Assembly: GCA_002197995.1 (NCBI GenBank)
Contig: NGZR01000004.1
Coordinates: 2,852,001 to 2,916,000, forward strand
From: Gaeumannomyces sp. JS-464
Lineage: Eukaryota > Ascomycota > Sordariomycetes > Magnaporthales > Magnaporthaceae
Direction of reading: 5' to 3'
Length of the DNA: 64,000 nucleotides
In this document: one piece after another, positions 48,379-59,544 of the stretch
How the letters are laid out: the number at the start of each line of letters is the position of its first letter
How positions within the stretch are numbered: the first letter of the stretch is position 1
Made by a program: the position numbers and the translations under genes
The notes under the pieces: generated by a model
The model's database searches: none
What the model was told of the DNA's origin: nothing
The model's input: only the letters and a program-made list of their open reading frames with translations

Positions 48379-51259
48379 ATGGATCCAATCAGCATCCTCT
48401 CCATCGCCGCGGCGGCAGTCGCATTCGTCGAATTTGGCGGCAAGATCCTGGCCGCCGCAAGGGACCTGTCGACCGGCAGCGACCGGGCAGAGGAGAGGGC
48501 GCGCGAACTTGAGTGGCTCGAAAGGAGCGCCAGAGAGCTCAAGGACCGCGCGGGCATGATCGAGAAGGTCTATGCGCGGTTTGGAGGATCCCCCCATGGC
48601 AATGACGAAGTCGATGGCCAGCTACTCCGGGTCGGCAACGACGCCGTCGCGGCGGCCGGCGACGTCAAGAGATTCGTATCCGAGCTCAAATCGCAATCCA
48701 AGATATCCAGAGGCGTAAAGGATGCCTTTGGCCCGAGCGGAGCCTCTAAAGAAAGCGCCTTAGTACTCAAGCGAGCCCTGGATCGGATCCAGGGAGAAGC
48801 GACAAGGGCGCTGGTCCAGTGTCTATGGTGGGTGGCTTGTTCGCCCCAAGTGGTGATGGAACGCCAACTGACAATCTGCCAGGGTGGACTCGCGAGAGAA
48901 CCGTGCCGACTTCGCACAAGTGAAGGAGACCCTCCAAAGAATCGAGAAGGCTCAAGAGCAGACCCTCCTTCGCCGTCCAGGAGCTTCATCTGCGGCTGAT
49001 GTGCCCCCATCCTCGAACACCGACACTCCCAGGGAGCGGCTGATTCGGGAGATATGGCTTGATGGATCCGAAACATTCTCGCTCGACTTCTCCAGCGATC
49101 TCCGCGTCCCTGCAAATCTGAAAGGGAGCGGCCCCAACTCGGACCTCTCGATCCAGCAGAAGATCCTGGAAATTCTCAGGTTCCGAGACATGTACAGCAG
49201 GCAGTCCAGCATCCTCCCACCGGACAGGGGCACATACAACTGGGTCTTTACGCCGCGCGACGCTGCCGACATCGGGGTTCCAAAAGACGCCAAATGGCTC
49301 GACTTTTCCTCCTGGCTTCGTGAGGATTCGGACAGGGTCTACTGGATCACCGGAAAGCCGGCCGCCGGGAAGTCGACGCTTATGAGGTTTATCGAAACCC
49401 ACCCCGCGTTGCGGCCTGCACTGGCAGAATGGGCCGGTAGGAACAACACACTCGTGAGGGCGTCGTTCTACGCGTGGAGCTCGGGAAGCGAGGCCCAAAA
49501 GAGCGAAGCATCTCTGCTTCGGACCTTTCTTTACCAATGCCTGAAAAGACTACCCCATCTTATTCCGCGGATCCTGCCCAGGCCTTGGTCGCTCTACAGG
49601 GTTTTTGGCGTCGAGGTGCCACCGGACACAATCCCGTGGACCCTGGAGCATCTGCGCGAAGCCTGCAAGTCTCTACTAAAGACGCTACCTGGACTGGGCT
49701 ACAGGCTCGCTGTCCTCATCGACGGCCTCGACGAGTTCGAGGGAGAGGGAGTGCCACAGACGATCATTTCCTTCGTAAACGACCTCCGCGTCGCCGGGGC
49801 AAAGGTGTGCGTCAGCAGCAGGCCCGAAACCGAGTTCAAGGAGGAATTCGGCAGCCAGCTCGGCATGACGCTAGAGGACATCACGGCCCTGGACATCGCC
49901 TCGTGCGTCCACTCCAACTTTGAGCGCTCCAAGGCGTTCCAGGAACTCTGCGCGGCAGATGCGGTGGGATCGGCCAAGCTGACCCAGGCCGTCATAGACG
50001 GGGCCAACGGCGTCTTCCTCTGGGTTAAGCTGGTGGTCAACGACCTCCTCGAGGGCATGAAGAAGGGCGACTCCCTGGCCGAGCTCACGGCCACCCTCAA
50101 CTCTCTTTCACAACGGAAACGAGGCCTCTCGGACCTCTACCAAGGCATCTGGGACAGGCTGGACCAAGACGATCGACAGTCGGCCTTCCGGCTGTTCCAG
50201 ATTGTGCAGACCGCGGGAGAGGTGGACCTCTACACACCCATTTCATTGATCTTTGTCGCCGAGGCCAAGGACGCAGTCGAGGCCGCCAACCTGCCCCTGC
50301 CTGCCCAGACCCAGCAGCTGGAGCGTCGGCTTCGGAGCCGCACAAGAGGACTACTGGAGACCGCCGCCAACCAGACCGTCGTGTACCTGCACCGGACGGC
50401 GCGGGAGTGGGTTCGGGACAACCGTTGCCGGCTCGAAAGCAGCGCGCCGGCGGGCTTCGATCCCAACCTTTGCCTCCTAAGGGCCAAGGTCACGCTCCTG
50501 GGCGATCGCTTCGCTTTCCCCTGCCTGTCCCTGTCGCCTCTGGACTTTTGGATCTGCGTCATCGGCGCGCTCGAGTACGCGGCCGGCGTCGCCGCGGAGC
50601 CGGACCAGGACGGTAACGCTCACCCAAATACGGTCGAGTGCGTCGAGTGGCTGGACCGGCTCCAGACAAAACTCGAGCGGTGGGACGACGAGATAAACCG
50701 GCACTTTGGGATGCAACAGGGGACCGAGGTCGGCTGGCTCTCGACGCAGTTCATCTTCCGCGAGCAGGTGTTCGGGAGGGGGGCCTTTTCCAACAGCTTC
50801 CTCGGGCTCGCGACTCAGTTTGCAATCCTGCCATACGTCAGAGCAAATGTTGGGGCGGACACGAGCGGCTCCTCCACGCGGAGCACGTCCGGGTGCGTCA
50901 GCCTGCTGGAGAACGCCCTCTTCGTCCCGGGCGACCGGGGCCGCTCGCGGGGGCTGAATCTCTTCAAGAAAGGTTTCGACGCTGCCTACGCGGAGAGGAG
51001 ATTTCGCTGCAGGCTCGAGGTGATCAGGGTTCTGTTCGAGCACGGAGCCGACCCGAACCAAAAGTGCGTGCTCTTTAGCCAGCCCGGGGAGGGACCCGTG
51101 TTGACCGGCGGTCCTCTGAGAGATATCTTGCCCGAGCTTGCGAAGTATACAGGCCACGAGGCGTTCTGGCAAGAGGTGTCGAAGCTGTTCAAGGAGTACT
51201 CGACGAAGCGAAGGAGGTTGGCAAGGTTAAAGGCCAAGGCCAAGTCGCTCTTTTCATGA
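48379..51259 (+). CDS. Fungal NLR-like STAND protein with NACHT NTPase domain
   Basis: 941 residues, two exons (48379-48827 and 48883-51259); intron 48828-48882 (GTGGGT..CCAG) keeps the frame. The N-terminus MDPISILSIAAAAVAFVEFG is the helical domain typical of fungal STAND/NACHT proteins (residues ~1-150). The NACHT core has Walker A GKPAAGKST at 307-315, Walker B LAVLIDGLDEFEG at 425-437 and a sensor-like VCVSSRPETEF at about 458-468. A helical region ends in VVYLHRTAREWV at about 649-660, as in the region after NACHT in many such proteins. The C-terminus lacks a repeat array; only one ankyrin-like unit (LEVIRVLFEHGADPNQK, ~868-884) is seen. Family members act in non-self recognition and regulated cell death; the ligand here is unknown. 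The frame is intact, so the gene is probably functional. Confidence 0.9.
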
Positions 51260-51328
51260 GGTAGAAGTAATTAACTTCTTTTTGGTTTCCTGCTGTAGGG
51301 CTATATATAGGTCACAACTTCTTTAAGG

Positions 51329-51371
51329 CAGCCCCTGAGTCGGCAGCCGAGGCCGAGAGACCCAGGGGCTC
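51329..51371. repeat. Inverted repeat able to form a hairpin
   Basis: AGCCCCTG at 51330-51337 pairs with CAGGGGCT at 51363-51370. Extending inward, GTC pairs with GAC after one mismatch, giving about 11 pairs around an 18-nt loop. It starts about 70 bp after the NLR stop codon. The left arm is part of the 16-nt string also present upstream of the NLR gene. Confidence 0.6.
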
Positions 51372-51664
51372 ACTGCTATGTACAGTGATCGTAGGATACG
51401 ACCATCTCCACATACCGGGGCGAAATCCCCGCAAGGTCGCCGAAGCGCGTAAACATGATCGGCCGTCCAGGCCTTTATGCTAATTTACGAGAATTTTGTT
51501 CGTACAGAACCCCAGGGTACTGTAAATATTGGCCTGTCATACGTGGTTGGGATTCGAAAACTTTAACTCACGCGATCCAGGGGCTCGGGACGTCGAATAC
51601 GTCCTTTGAACGGTGGCTGGAGTGCGGGAATAAAGGAGTCCATTTGAAGAAGCCTTCATTCCCA

Positions 51665-51710
51665 TAGTCCCATAGTCAACCCACATGAGGTCGGTGTTGT
51701 ATGTTTTTGC
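51665..51710 (+). pseudogene. Possible truncated 5S rRNA relic
   Basis: GGTGTTGTATGTTTTTGC at 51693-51710 matches the 3' end of ascomycete 5S rRNA genes as I know them, including the T-run that terminates RNA polymerase III. TCCCATAG at 51668-51675 also occurs in 5S genes. The internal control region (the GTTGGGTGGGTGACC block) is absent, so a functional gene is excluded. A 5S-like 5' end, ATACGACCAT, lies at 51396-51405 but is about 290 bp away. Confidence 0.3.
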
Positions 51711-51725
51711 TTCTCTCTCTCTCTC

Positions 51726-51767
<42 letters not shown>
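51711..51767. repeat. CT dinucleotide microsatellite
   Basis: An almost pure (CT)n tract of about 57 nt with one TTCCT interruption. It starts directly after the 5S-like end. Confidence 0.95.
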
Positions 51768-51769
<2 letters not shown>

Positions 51770-52461
51770 AGAACAATGCAAAATCTCGCCGTTGTAAACC
51801 CAAGCCGGACCTTGGGATATCGGCGGTCGGCCGGAAGCCAAAGGGTTCTCTAACGACGAAATACCGGATGCGTCCACTGCTGTCCGGCATTTCCTCCATG
51901 GGATATTATCTTGGCGGAAAGGCTCGGTATCGCTGAGAAGACGCGACTGGTATACGTTTCGAAACTTGACGCCACGCGGCGACCCTCAACTACCGCCCTG
52001 GAACCTGTGTCAAATACGGATGTCTGCATCGGTCGGCACGCGCGGGGCCCCGCAAAGTCGGAGGGAGTCAAGCAAACCGGGAGCGTTGGGAACGAGCAGG
52101 TGCAAGTGAAGGAGAGGCAAAGCAGGAGGCCATGCCCCATCGCCCAATTAAATACTCATGTCGAGTGTGCTCTAAAATAAAATGCCGAGGCCCCGTGGCC
52201 CTTCTATCGATGCCCGCAAGTCGTCACAAAAAAGGAAACCAAGCCTTTTTCCCATTGCTTGACGAAAACGTAATGTGTCCTGATTCCCCATTTTTTTTTG
52301 TTTGAAAACCTCCAAGAAAACAAAACAGCGCTGGAAAGATCAAACCTGATCCGCTCTGATTCACCCCTGAAAACCGAAGAAGGAAAAATAAGAAGAATAG
52401 GCTAATATGGTGAAGGCGTAAATATGGTGGAAGACGATAAAAAGGTGGCGAGACGTATGCT

Positions 52462-53582
52462 TTACAGGACAGTGTAGCCACCGTCGATGATGACGTTGGA
52501 GCCGGTCATGAAGCCGCTCGAGTCCGAGGCAAGGAAGACGCAGAGGCCGTTGAGGTCGTCGACGTTGCCGAGGCGCTCTTGAGGGGTCATGGATTTCCAG
52601 ATCTTCTTCTGGGCGTCCAGGGCGGGGACCTTGTTGAGGGCGGTGTCCATGTAGCCGGGCGAGATGCAGTTGACGCGGATCTGGTACTTTGCCCACTCAG
52701 CGGCCAACGACTTGCCGAGCTGGATGACGCCGGCCTTGGAGGCATTGTAGCACGACTGCTCCTGCGGGTAGTTGACGATGCTGCCCGACATGGAGGCGAC
52801 CAGGATGATGGAGCCCGGCTTGTTTGCAGCCATCATGGCGCGGCCGACGGCCTGGGACATGAGGAATGAGCCAGTGAGGTTGATGTCGATCAGGCGGCGG
52901 AACATGGCCGGGTCGTACGTCTCAGCCTTGATGTTGGAGTCGGCGATACCGGCCGAGTTGACGAGGACGTCGGGAGCCCCGTAGAGCTCGACGACCGAGT
53001 CGACGGCGGCGTTGATGGCGGCGCCGTCACGGACGTCGACCTTGAAGAAGGTAACGGGCAGGCCAGTCTTCTGGTGCAGCTCGGCGGCCGACTCGTCGCC
53101 CAGGTCCTGGTTGGCGTCGAAGATGATAATTGCCTTGGCTCCGGCCTCGGCGCAGGCACGGGCCATGTAATTGCCCAGGCCGCGGGCACCGCCCGTGATG
53201 ATAATGACCTTGCCGAAGACGGACAGCTTCTGCATGGTGGCAGGCAGCTGTGAGTACAGCTTGGACGAGAGGGGAACAATGGGCTCCTCCTCCTCGCCAA
53301 TCGGTGGGTCGGCCACAGCGGCACGGCTAGTTCCCTTGACGGGGATGCTGTAATGGTCCGAGTTGCCCATGGCCACACCCTTGGAGTCGGGGGTGTAGAC
53401 GGAGACGGGACCTCGGTCTCCTTGATCACCTCGGACGACTTCTTGGGCTGTTGGGCCGAAACGGTGAAGGCCCTGCGAGCGGCAGCAGCAGAGAAGCGCG
53501 CCGGGGGCTTGGGCATAGCCGAGGCAGCCATACGGCTGGAAAGGCCAGAAAGGCGCATGGCGGAGCGGGCAGCAGCGGCCAT
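52462..53582 (-). CDS. Short-chain dehydrogenase, D-arabinitol 2-dehydrogenase-like, mitochondrial
   Basis: Classical SDR of the polyol/ketose oxidoreductase group. The N-terminal exon frame (ATG at 53582) is an Arg/Ala/Ser-rich presequence (MAAAARSAMRLSGLSSRMAA .. RRAFTVSA) typical of mitochondrial import. The Rossmann glycine motif TGGARGLG, the structural NSAG, and the catalytic Ser and YNASK (in SCYNASKAGV) are all present; the end is NVIIDGGYTVL. The Asp after the second strand (IIIFDANQDLG) favours NAD(H) over NADP(H). The presequence and enzyme lie in different frames: one G appears missing from GGG at 53407-53409, after which reading is VSVYTPDSKGVAMGNSD. Alternatively translation could begin at the ATG at 53370, without the presequence. 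Substrate choice (arabinitol, xylulose, sorbitol, mannitol) cannot be settled by sequence. Confidence 0.85.
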
Positions 53583-56388
53583 TGTGTCTGTCTGTTGTGT
53601 GATGTGTACGTGTGTGTGGTGGCGTGGAGGAATGGAAGAGAGAAGAGCAAAGGACTCTAGCTCAGCACTATTTCAAATAGCGATGATTAGGAGGTAGGTA
53701 TGTATGTAAAAAGGGTATCGTCGAAAAGTCGTATTACTGCAAAGAGGCAAGCGGCAGAGGAAGGGGGAGTTTGGTCGTATTGTGTTTAAGAAAACAAGAA
53801 ATCGAGTAAGGGGAGCCGTCTTGATTGTTTCAACAAGATATGGTCGTGGTTCAAGGTACGTCAAAGGTACCCGGGCTCCTCAATAGCGACTCCAAAACTG
53901 CTGATTTGAAGGGGGATGGGAGAATCTGACGGGCTGCTGAGCCGCCAGACAAGAGGGTTTTATATCTGTTGCTGGATGGGGGATACGGGACGCGGGATAC
54001 TGTGGTGTCTGTCGACTAGCAAAGATGGGGGCTTCGGATAGAGCGAAGGCGGCCAAAAGGCTGTGGGCGAAAACTGGGGAGTGGGCGATTCGAGACCGAG
54101 TCGCTGGTGCGCGTGTTCCGGGATCTGCTGGGTGGGCTGGCGCTGGTGGGGAGGCTTGGCTCCGACCTGGATGGGAGGATGATGGGACGGACGGGATGGA
54201 TGGTGGATACAGGCAGGACAAGACACACGGGGGGTGTGCGTGTGCGAGATGAGCGGCGCCGATCTGCCCTGTACGGGATGAGGAGCCTGGAATGGGGGTG
54301 CTGCGAGACCAGTGCCGACGCCGAGGGGCTACTGCGACGAAGACAATAGCACTAGTAAAATCTGTAGCCCGCTTGCTTATCAGTTTTGCGCACATTCCGA
54401 TCGATGGTGCATCCTCGTCTGCGCCACCCTTGTATCTCTGCTGTGCGACGGACGAGGCCATGATTTCCTGGATTCTCCTTCAGCTTTGCCAGACACCATC
54501 GCCCCTGCCGCCGGCCGAGCAAAGAGCCGGCGGCCATCGAAGCCGCACAAGCGCCACGCTGGTGGACGCCCGAGCCCTCGATAGCGACGTGGTCCTCGTC
54601 CAATACGGGGGACACGACGACAGGACTTCCCAGCAGGCAGGTCGCGATTAAGCTTCTAGCCTAGGTAGTCTGGACGAGGCGCCCCCACACACCCAAGACC
54701 GAGCCGCCAGCTGCAACACCACCCTCAAGGGGCACACTATCACAGCCTCCGCGGCCGATAGTGGGCGCACTGAGAGGCCTGTGTGCGTGCGCGCGAGCGT
54801 GTAGGTAGGTACATAGGTAATGTACCTGTCATGGTGAAGGAAGAGGAGGTTGGAGGAGACGAATCGAGGACACGCCGGCAGGACTATCCTATCTGGTGGA
54901 GTGGGGTGGGGGATGGGCATTGTGCTCGACCACCCTTCCCCTCTTTCTTTTTTTCCCATTCAAGCAGGCAAGCAAACAGGCAAGGAGGAGACAGATTCCC
55001 GTGTGGCGCTTGCGTGGGATGAAAGATTGACTCTGGCGGGGAGGCAAGAAAAAAAAAGAAAAAAATCGAAGAGGAAAAATTGGAGGCCGAGTGGCGGGGT
55101 GGACGAGTGGCGGGATGGACACGTACAGTGGTTTAGCAGGCAAGCTCCCCTAAAATAGTGGGGTTGGCCACGCAAAATGCCGGATATCCAACGAGGAACT
55201 TGAGCAAGCTTCGGAAGCTGTAAGCGAGCCGTCCGGTGACAGAGAGATGGAGTCTGAGCGGGAGGAGAGCAGTTTAGAGAGCAGTTGCAACTTGGAGACA
55301 GCTTCAGACGACGGGCGGCGGCCTTGACCCTGCTATTATTTATACTCTCCATCTCAAGCATGCGTCGTTTCTTGCCGACACATGTTTCTTCTTGGCAGAT
55401 TGCCGTGTCAATAACCAAAAAAGGGACAGACAGGCGGACAGGCACACCGACACAAGGCACTTGCGCTCACCGCGTCCCCTCCTCCTGGACCCTTTTTTTT
55501 CCGCCGAGAGTGGCCCAGGATCCATGCGGCTGCGTGTCGTTCCCTTTGATGAGATGGAAGATCCTTCACTTCCCGCCTGGTGGGCTGTCTGGGAAGACGC
55601 CGGGGACCCGCCCGCGAGACAAGACGGCGAGGATGCGACGGTTGGGCCATCCTTGGCTGTTTGCTGAGGAGGCAGGGAAGTATCCAAGTGTGTCCTAACA
55701 GGGCGCCGAGTAGTGCTACCAACCAGTGGTACCTGGCATGGGCGGCACGAGCGGACTGGGCAGGACGGGTGCCGCGCAACAAAAGAAATAAAATATAAAA
55801 TAAAAATAAGAAGCGATACTTGCCACGTCGCCAGTTTGCAGGCCTGAGGTTGAGGTACATTCCCAGGTACGTGCCACCATGGAAAAGTGGCAGTCAACTG
55901 CAAGCAATTGTTGGGTGAGATTTGTCGGATGCGCTGTGCTCGCCTCGGACAATGGCCAGGACGTCCAGGCGCAGCAGCGTCCAGGGGCCGGCCCAGACCC
56001 GGTGCAGCGTGGGGTTCGACGTGTCCATATGACCCGGGAGAGGCCCCCGCGGCTCCATTGCCGCGCAGCGAATTCCCATCACGAAATGAAATTCCTCAAT
56101 GTCGGTGTCGGCAGGTGTGGGGGAGGCGTCTTGGCCGCCACGCTGCAGTAGGTGCAGTGCAGCACAACTTTGCAGAGCTCCGCAGAGCTTTGGGCCTGCA
56201 GCTTATTGCTAGCGCGTTCGGTATGCACCGGCACCTGCTGGGCGTTACCCACCACCGCTACCACACAGGCCCGATGCGATTGAGTTGGGAGAGTGGACAC
56301 GCCCCATCTTTCAGGTTGCAAAAATCTCGAGATCCAGAGCGAACGATGAAATGAATGGGTACCATTGGGTAGCGGTGAGTGGTGATCA

Positions 56389-56414
56389 GGTACCTACCTA
56401 AGTACCTAGGTACT
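56389..56414. repeat. TACCTAGG-type palindromic repeat
   Basis: GGTACCTACCTAAGTACCTA followed by GGTACT, the same motif family as at 37762-37790, in gene-poor DNA. Confidence 0.8.
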
Positions 56415-57993
56415 CAGCAGATAGCTCGCACGCAGATAGAGAGGCAGTTAGAGGACTGCTTCCAATAAGTTTACACGGTTGATCTATCTGCTGAGGCAAC
56501 ATCGGTCTTTTCCAAGCCGGCAGCGAGGGATGGGGAAAGAGTGGGCTTGGATTCGCCCGCGCCTCCGTCGACATATCGAGATAGGAGAGGAGCCCTGCCG
56601 AACAGCATGACAAAAATGCTTGACGCGAGACGGGAGGACGGTTTCGTCGTCGGGCTCGGCCTTTGTGCACACCGTACCTCCCCGAGCTTTTAGTAGTGGA
56701 CGGCCGGCGTCCTCGCCCGCTGCTGTTGGCGCGGCGCGCGGCGTGTCCATGCCGGGGCAAGCAAGGAGCAGCAAGGGATGGGCCGCCAAGGCGCCGCACG
56801 CAACTTGGCACGTTTGCCATGATGTTTCCATTCTTGTCAACCATCAAGGCCCCTGCCCCCTTTTGATCGGCTCCGGGAAAGAAGACCCGGGCGACAAGGG
56901 GCCTTGCTCGGGGCGGCTTGGCCTTTGGTCAGGCGGGCAGCAAGAAATCTTGATGGCGCGGCGGCACGGCGTGCATAGCAAAGAAATGATGCGGTGTGCG
57001 GTGCGGCGGCGTTGCGCACACACTCCCGCTGCTGCTGCTACTGCTGCGTCTTTACGAAGAACACGCCCCTGCCGTCCGGCGGGTACCTCCGCTGATTCAG
57101 CCTCATGGCGACAAAGCCCCGCCCGACACTTGAATTCTGGGAATATTGGGACCATCTCCAGCCCGCCGCAGAAAATCCCACCGGACACGACGGAGAATTG
57201 TGGGCTCAATGTCCCTTATTTTTTTTTTTTTTTTTTGCCAACAACGGTGTTCAATGTCCCTGCAGGCTCTGTTCCAAGATTTCCCTCTCTTTTCCTTCTT
57301 CCCCAAATCTCGGGGTTCCGAAATAAACGCCCGCGCCGCCGAATCATTATCAAAACTGGGACTCGACCTTGGTTCGGGCATTTTCAAAAGTGGGGAGATG
57401 TAGCAACGGACCCAAAGCTGCTGCGATATCGCTCCAAGGAACCAGGCACCCACACCACCTCAACAACGCCTGCTTGTTGGCGAGAAAGAAAGGAAGAAGA
57501 ATAAAAAAGAACATAGAAAAGAAACACGGGGATGTCTTCTAGCAAACCCTAACCGCCGCCGGCCCACCCACGTTCTGAGGAGCGTCGACAAAACGCCCTG
57601 CTTCTTTGCGTCTTCTTGTGCGCCCCTGGGTACGCCCACCGGAGCCCTGTCCGGCTCAAATTGCTTGCCACTATTATTGCGTTGAGGCTGTGAGACGACG
57701 GCTACAAACACGCCTCCGTCTCAACCCTGCTCCGCTCTGACTTTCCCGTGCCGGGCGGCAAACCTGGCCGCACTGTTTTCCTCCCTCCTGCGTTTTTCTT
57801 TCCTTTTTCCGGGGCGGTCGAGACCGAGAGGGGATGTCACGCGGAGGAAGGAAAGATGGCGGTCAGCAAAATCCGGGGCTGACAGCACACTCGCTCGGCC
57901 GGCGCTCCTCAACCAAAGGGATCAAAAACACGCTGGTGGCCAGGCTGCCGGCCCCAAGGGTTTGAGAAGCCGTAGCATCTTGCGGGGTCACAC

Positions 57994-58027
57994 ACATCAT
58001 CATCATCATCATCATCAATATCATCAG
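57994..58027. repeat. CAT/TCA trinucleotide microsatellite
   Basis: (CAT)n run of about eight units with one AAT interruption, in non-coding DNA. Confidence 0.9.
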
Positions 58028-59152
58028 ATGATGCCGGGGAAGCAAAGGTCAATGCAACGCCAGTTGCGCCGTCCACTTGATCCTTTCCTCTTTTCTTCAC
58101 CGGTCAAAAAGGGCCAGACCATATCTTACTCCCTTGATCCCGCCCGAGAAACAAATCTCAAGTCGTCTTGAAACGGGACCGGCAGCGTGGCTGTGAGAAC
58201 TGACATGAATAAGGGTACTGTAGCACGCTCGGCACGGTAGCATGCATGTCTCCCCCAACCAAGGGAACCGTAGGAGTTTGCAAGCCTGCTGCTACCGATG
58301 TGCCTGCTAGAGTTTTGGGGGAGGCGCGGAGGGTGTGATCTGCTCGTATTTTTCCCCAACTTCCAGAGATCAAAATGTGTGCCCATGCAGCCCGGCTAGT
58401 GCATCTCTGCGGCCTGATTCGCCCGCCAAGCCGCAGGGCCTGGAAGCCTAGACTTTTGCTTGTCGATCAAAGCTCGTTCCAGACCCCTCCCACAAGCCAA
58501 CCAAGAAAGGCAACCCGAGCACCAAGCCTCTATCAGAACGCTCGCCTGCATATTCCCCCACTTCCACCGACAGGGGTTTTGACCACAACGAAGAGCAAGA
58601 AAAAACGGCGTCGGGAAGCTCGTGGTGGGCTGTTCTCTCGCATGCACGCAGGCCAGCTCCGGCAAAGGACTGCTCGGCTCGCACGGCTACCCAGGCACCC
58701 AGGCACGCCAGGGCGCGTGCATACTGGTTGGGTTGCCGTGCACGTTCTGGAGGCTTTGGGCACGTTTTATTTGGGTTGCCCGGGAATAAAAAAAAAACAC
58801 GGACTGAGCAAACTTGCGGCGTCTCGCCGGCAGGCAAGAAACGGCAAAAATCGCCGAGCCAAACACCCCTCCCTTTTTCCTCTTTTCTTGCCTTCCCCGA
58901 GCCCGGGCATTCACATCTCTTGTCAAGCGCACGCAGGCAGCACCCCTGAGCCTCATACATGGACGAGCTCGAAAAGGCAATTTATGGAGATAGACACGCG
59001 TATTCACATGCTACAGTATTCAGGGATCTGATTGTTAGTGCGGTGGGACCCCCTGTCAACAACAGGGATGAAGGCAGGGGGTTGAAGTCAAGTAGAGGTA
59101 CACAGACTGCCGCACAATCTATAGTAGGAACTAATGTATTACAACTAACCGT

Positions 59153-59544
59153 TTAACAGCCAATGTAATCACCTCCGTTGGCCTTTACTTTTTTGCACCT
59201 CCAGATCATAGAACGGGCTAATTTTTCTAAAAGATTAGTAGGCACGGCCTCCCAAGCAGCCTGGACCGCCGCCTTAAGCTGCAACGGGGTTAGTTGTTGC
59301 AAATCGTAATGCAATTCCAGCCAATCTTTTATCCATTTCCACAAATGTTCGATAGGATTAAGGTCCGGGCTGTTAGGAGGCTAAAGGAAGGTTAAAATTT
59401 CCAACTCTTTTAGCTACGCTTTGGTAATCCGTAATTTGTGTAATAAAGCGCCGTTTTGTTAAAAATATATATCCGGATAGCCTTAGCCTTTTAACTAGTC
59501 GCAAACTAAAAAAAGTATACGTTTGCAGTACTTAAGGGCGTTAA
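59153..59544 (-). mobile_element. Tc1/mariner-type transposase relic, C-terminal half
   Basis: On the minus strand the tail of a DDE transposase is readable: PPNSPDLNPIEHLWKWIKD, then an unbroken C-terminus to a stop at 59153 (…SMIWRCKKVKANGGDYIGC). Upstream, QNGALLHKLRITKA and LKELEILTFL can be read in the same frame but with TAG or TAA stops at several positions. At least two fit TGG (Trp) turned into TAG, the expected outcome of a C-to-T change on the other strand. The NPIE glutamate is the third catalytic acidic residue of the family; the middle acidic residue (normally just before NGA) appears lost. The coding similarity stops where the LTR begins at 59545, so the N-terminal half is absent here and probably lies beyond the retroelement. 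Confidence 0.85.

Larger units (their letters stand above)
51260..52461. other. Convergent NLR / SDR interval with hairpin, microsatellite and 5S-like end
   Basis: 1.2 kb without a gene. It contains an inverted repeat at 51330-51370, a short 5S-rRNA-like 3' end at about 51665-51710, and a CT microsatellite. A T-run lies at about 52291-52300 near the SDR 3' end. Confidence 0.55.
53583..59152. other. Gene-poor 5.5 kb before the transposon block
   Basis: GC content is similar to the gene block, but no exon-like signal or domain is seen on either strand. The longest frame (56620-57504, +) runs through poly-T (57220-57236) and is read as chance. It contains TACCTAGG-type motifs at 54656-54670, 54798-54826 and 56389-56414, a (TCA)n microsatellite at 57994-58027 and many homopolymers. 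The first several hundred bases beside 53583 must include the SDR promoter. Confidence 0.5.

Noticed and set aside
56620..57504. 294-codon plus-strand frame
   Set aside because: Translates a poly-T tract as poly-Phe and has no recognisable domain or splice logic.
59030..59090. Terminal inverted repeat of the Tc1 relic (ACCCCCTG / CAGGGGGT)
   Set aside because: It is a local hairpin; the other transposon end is outside the window, so no TIR can be shown.
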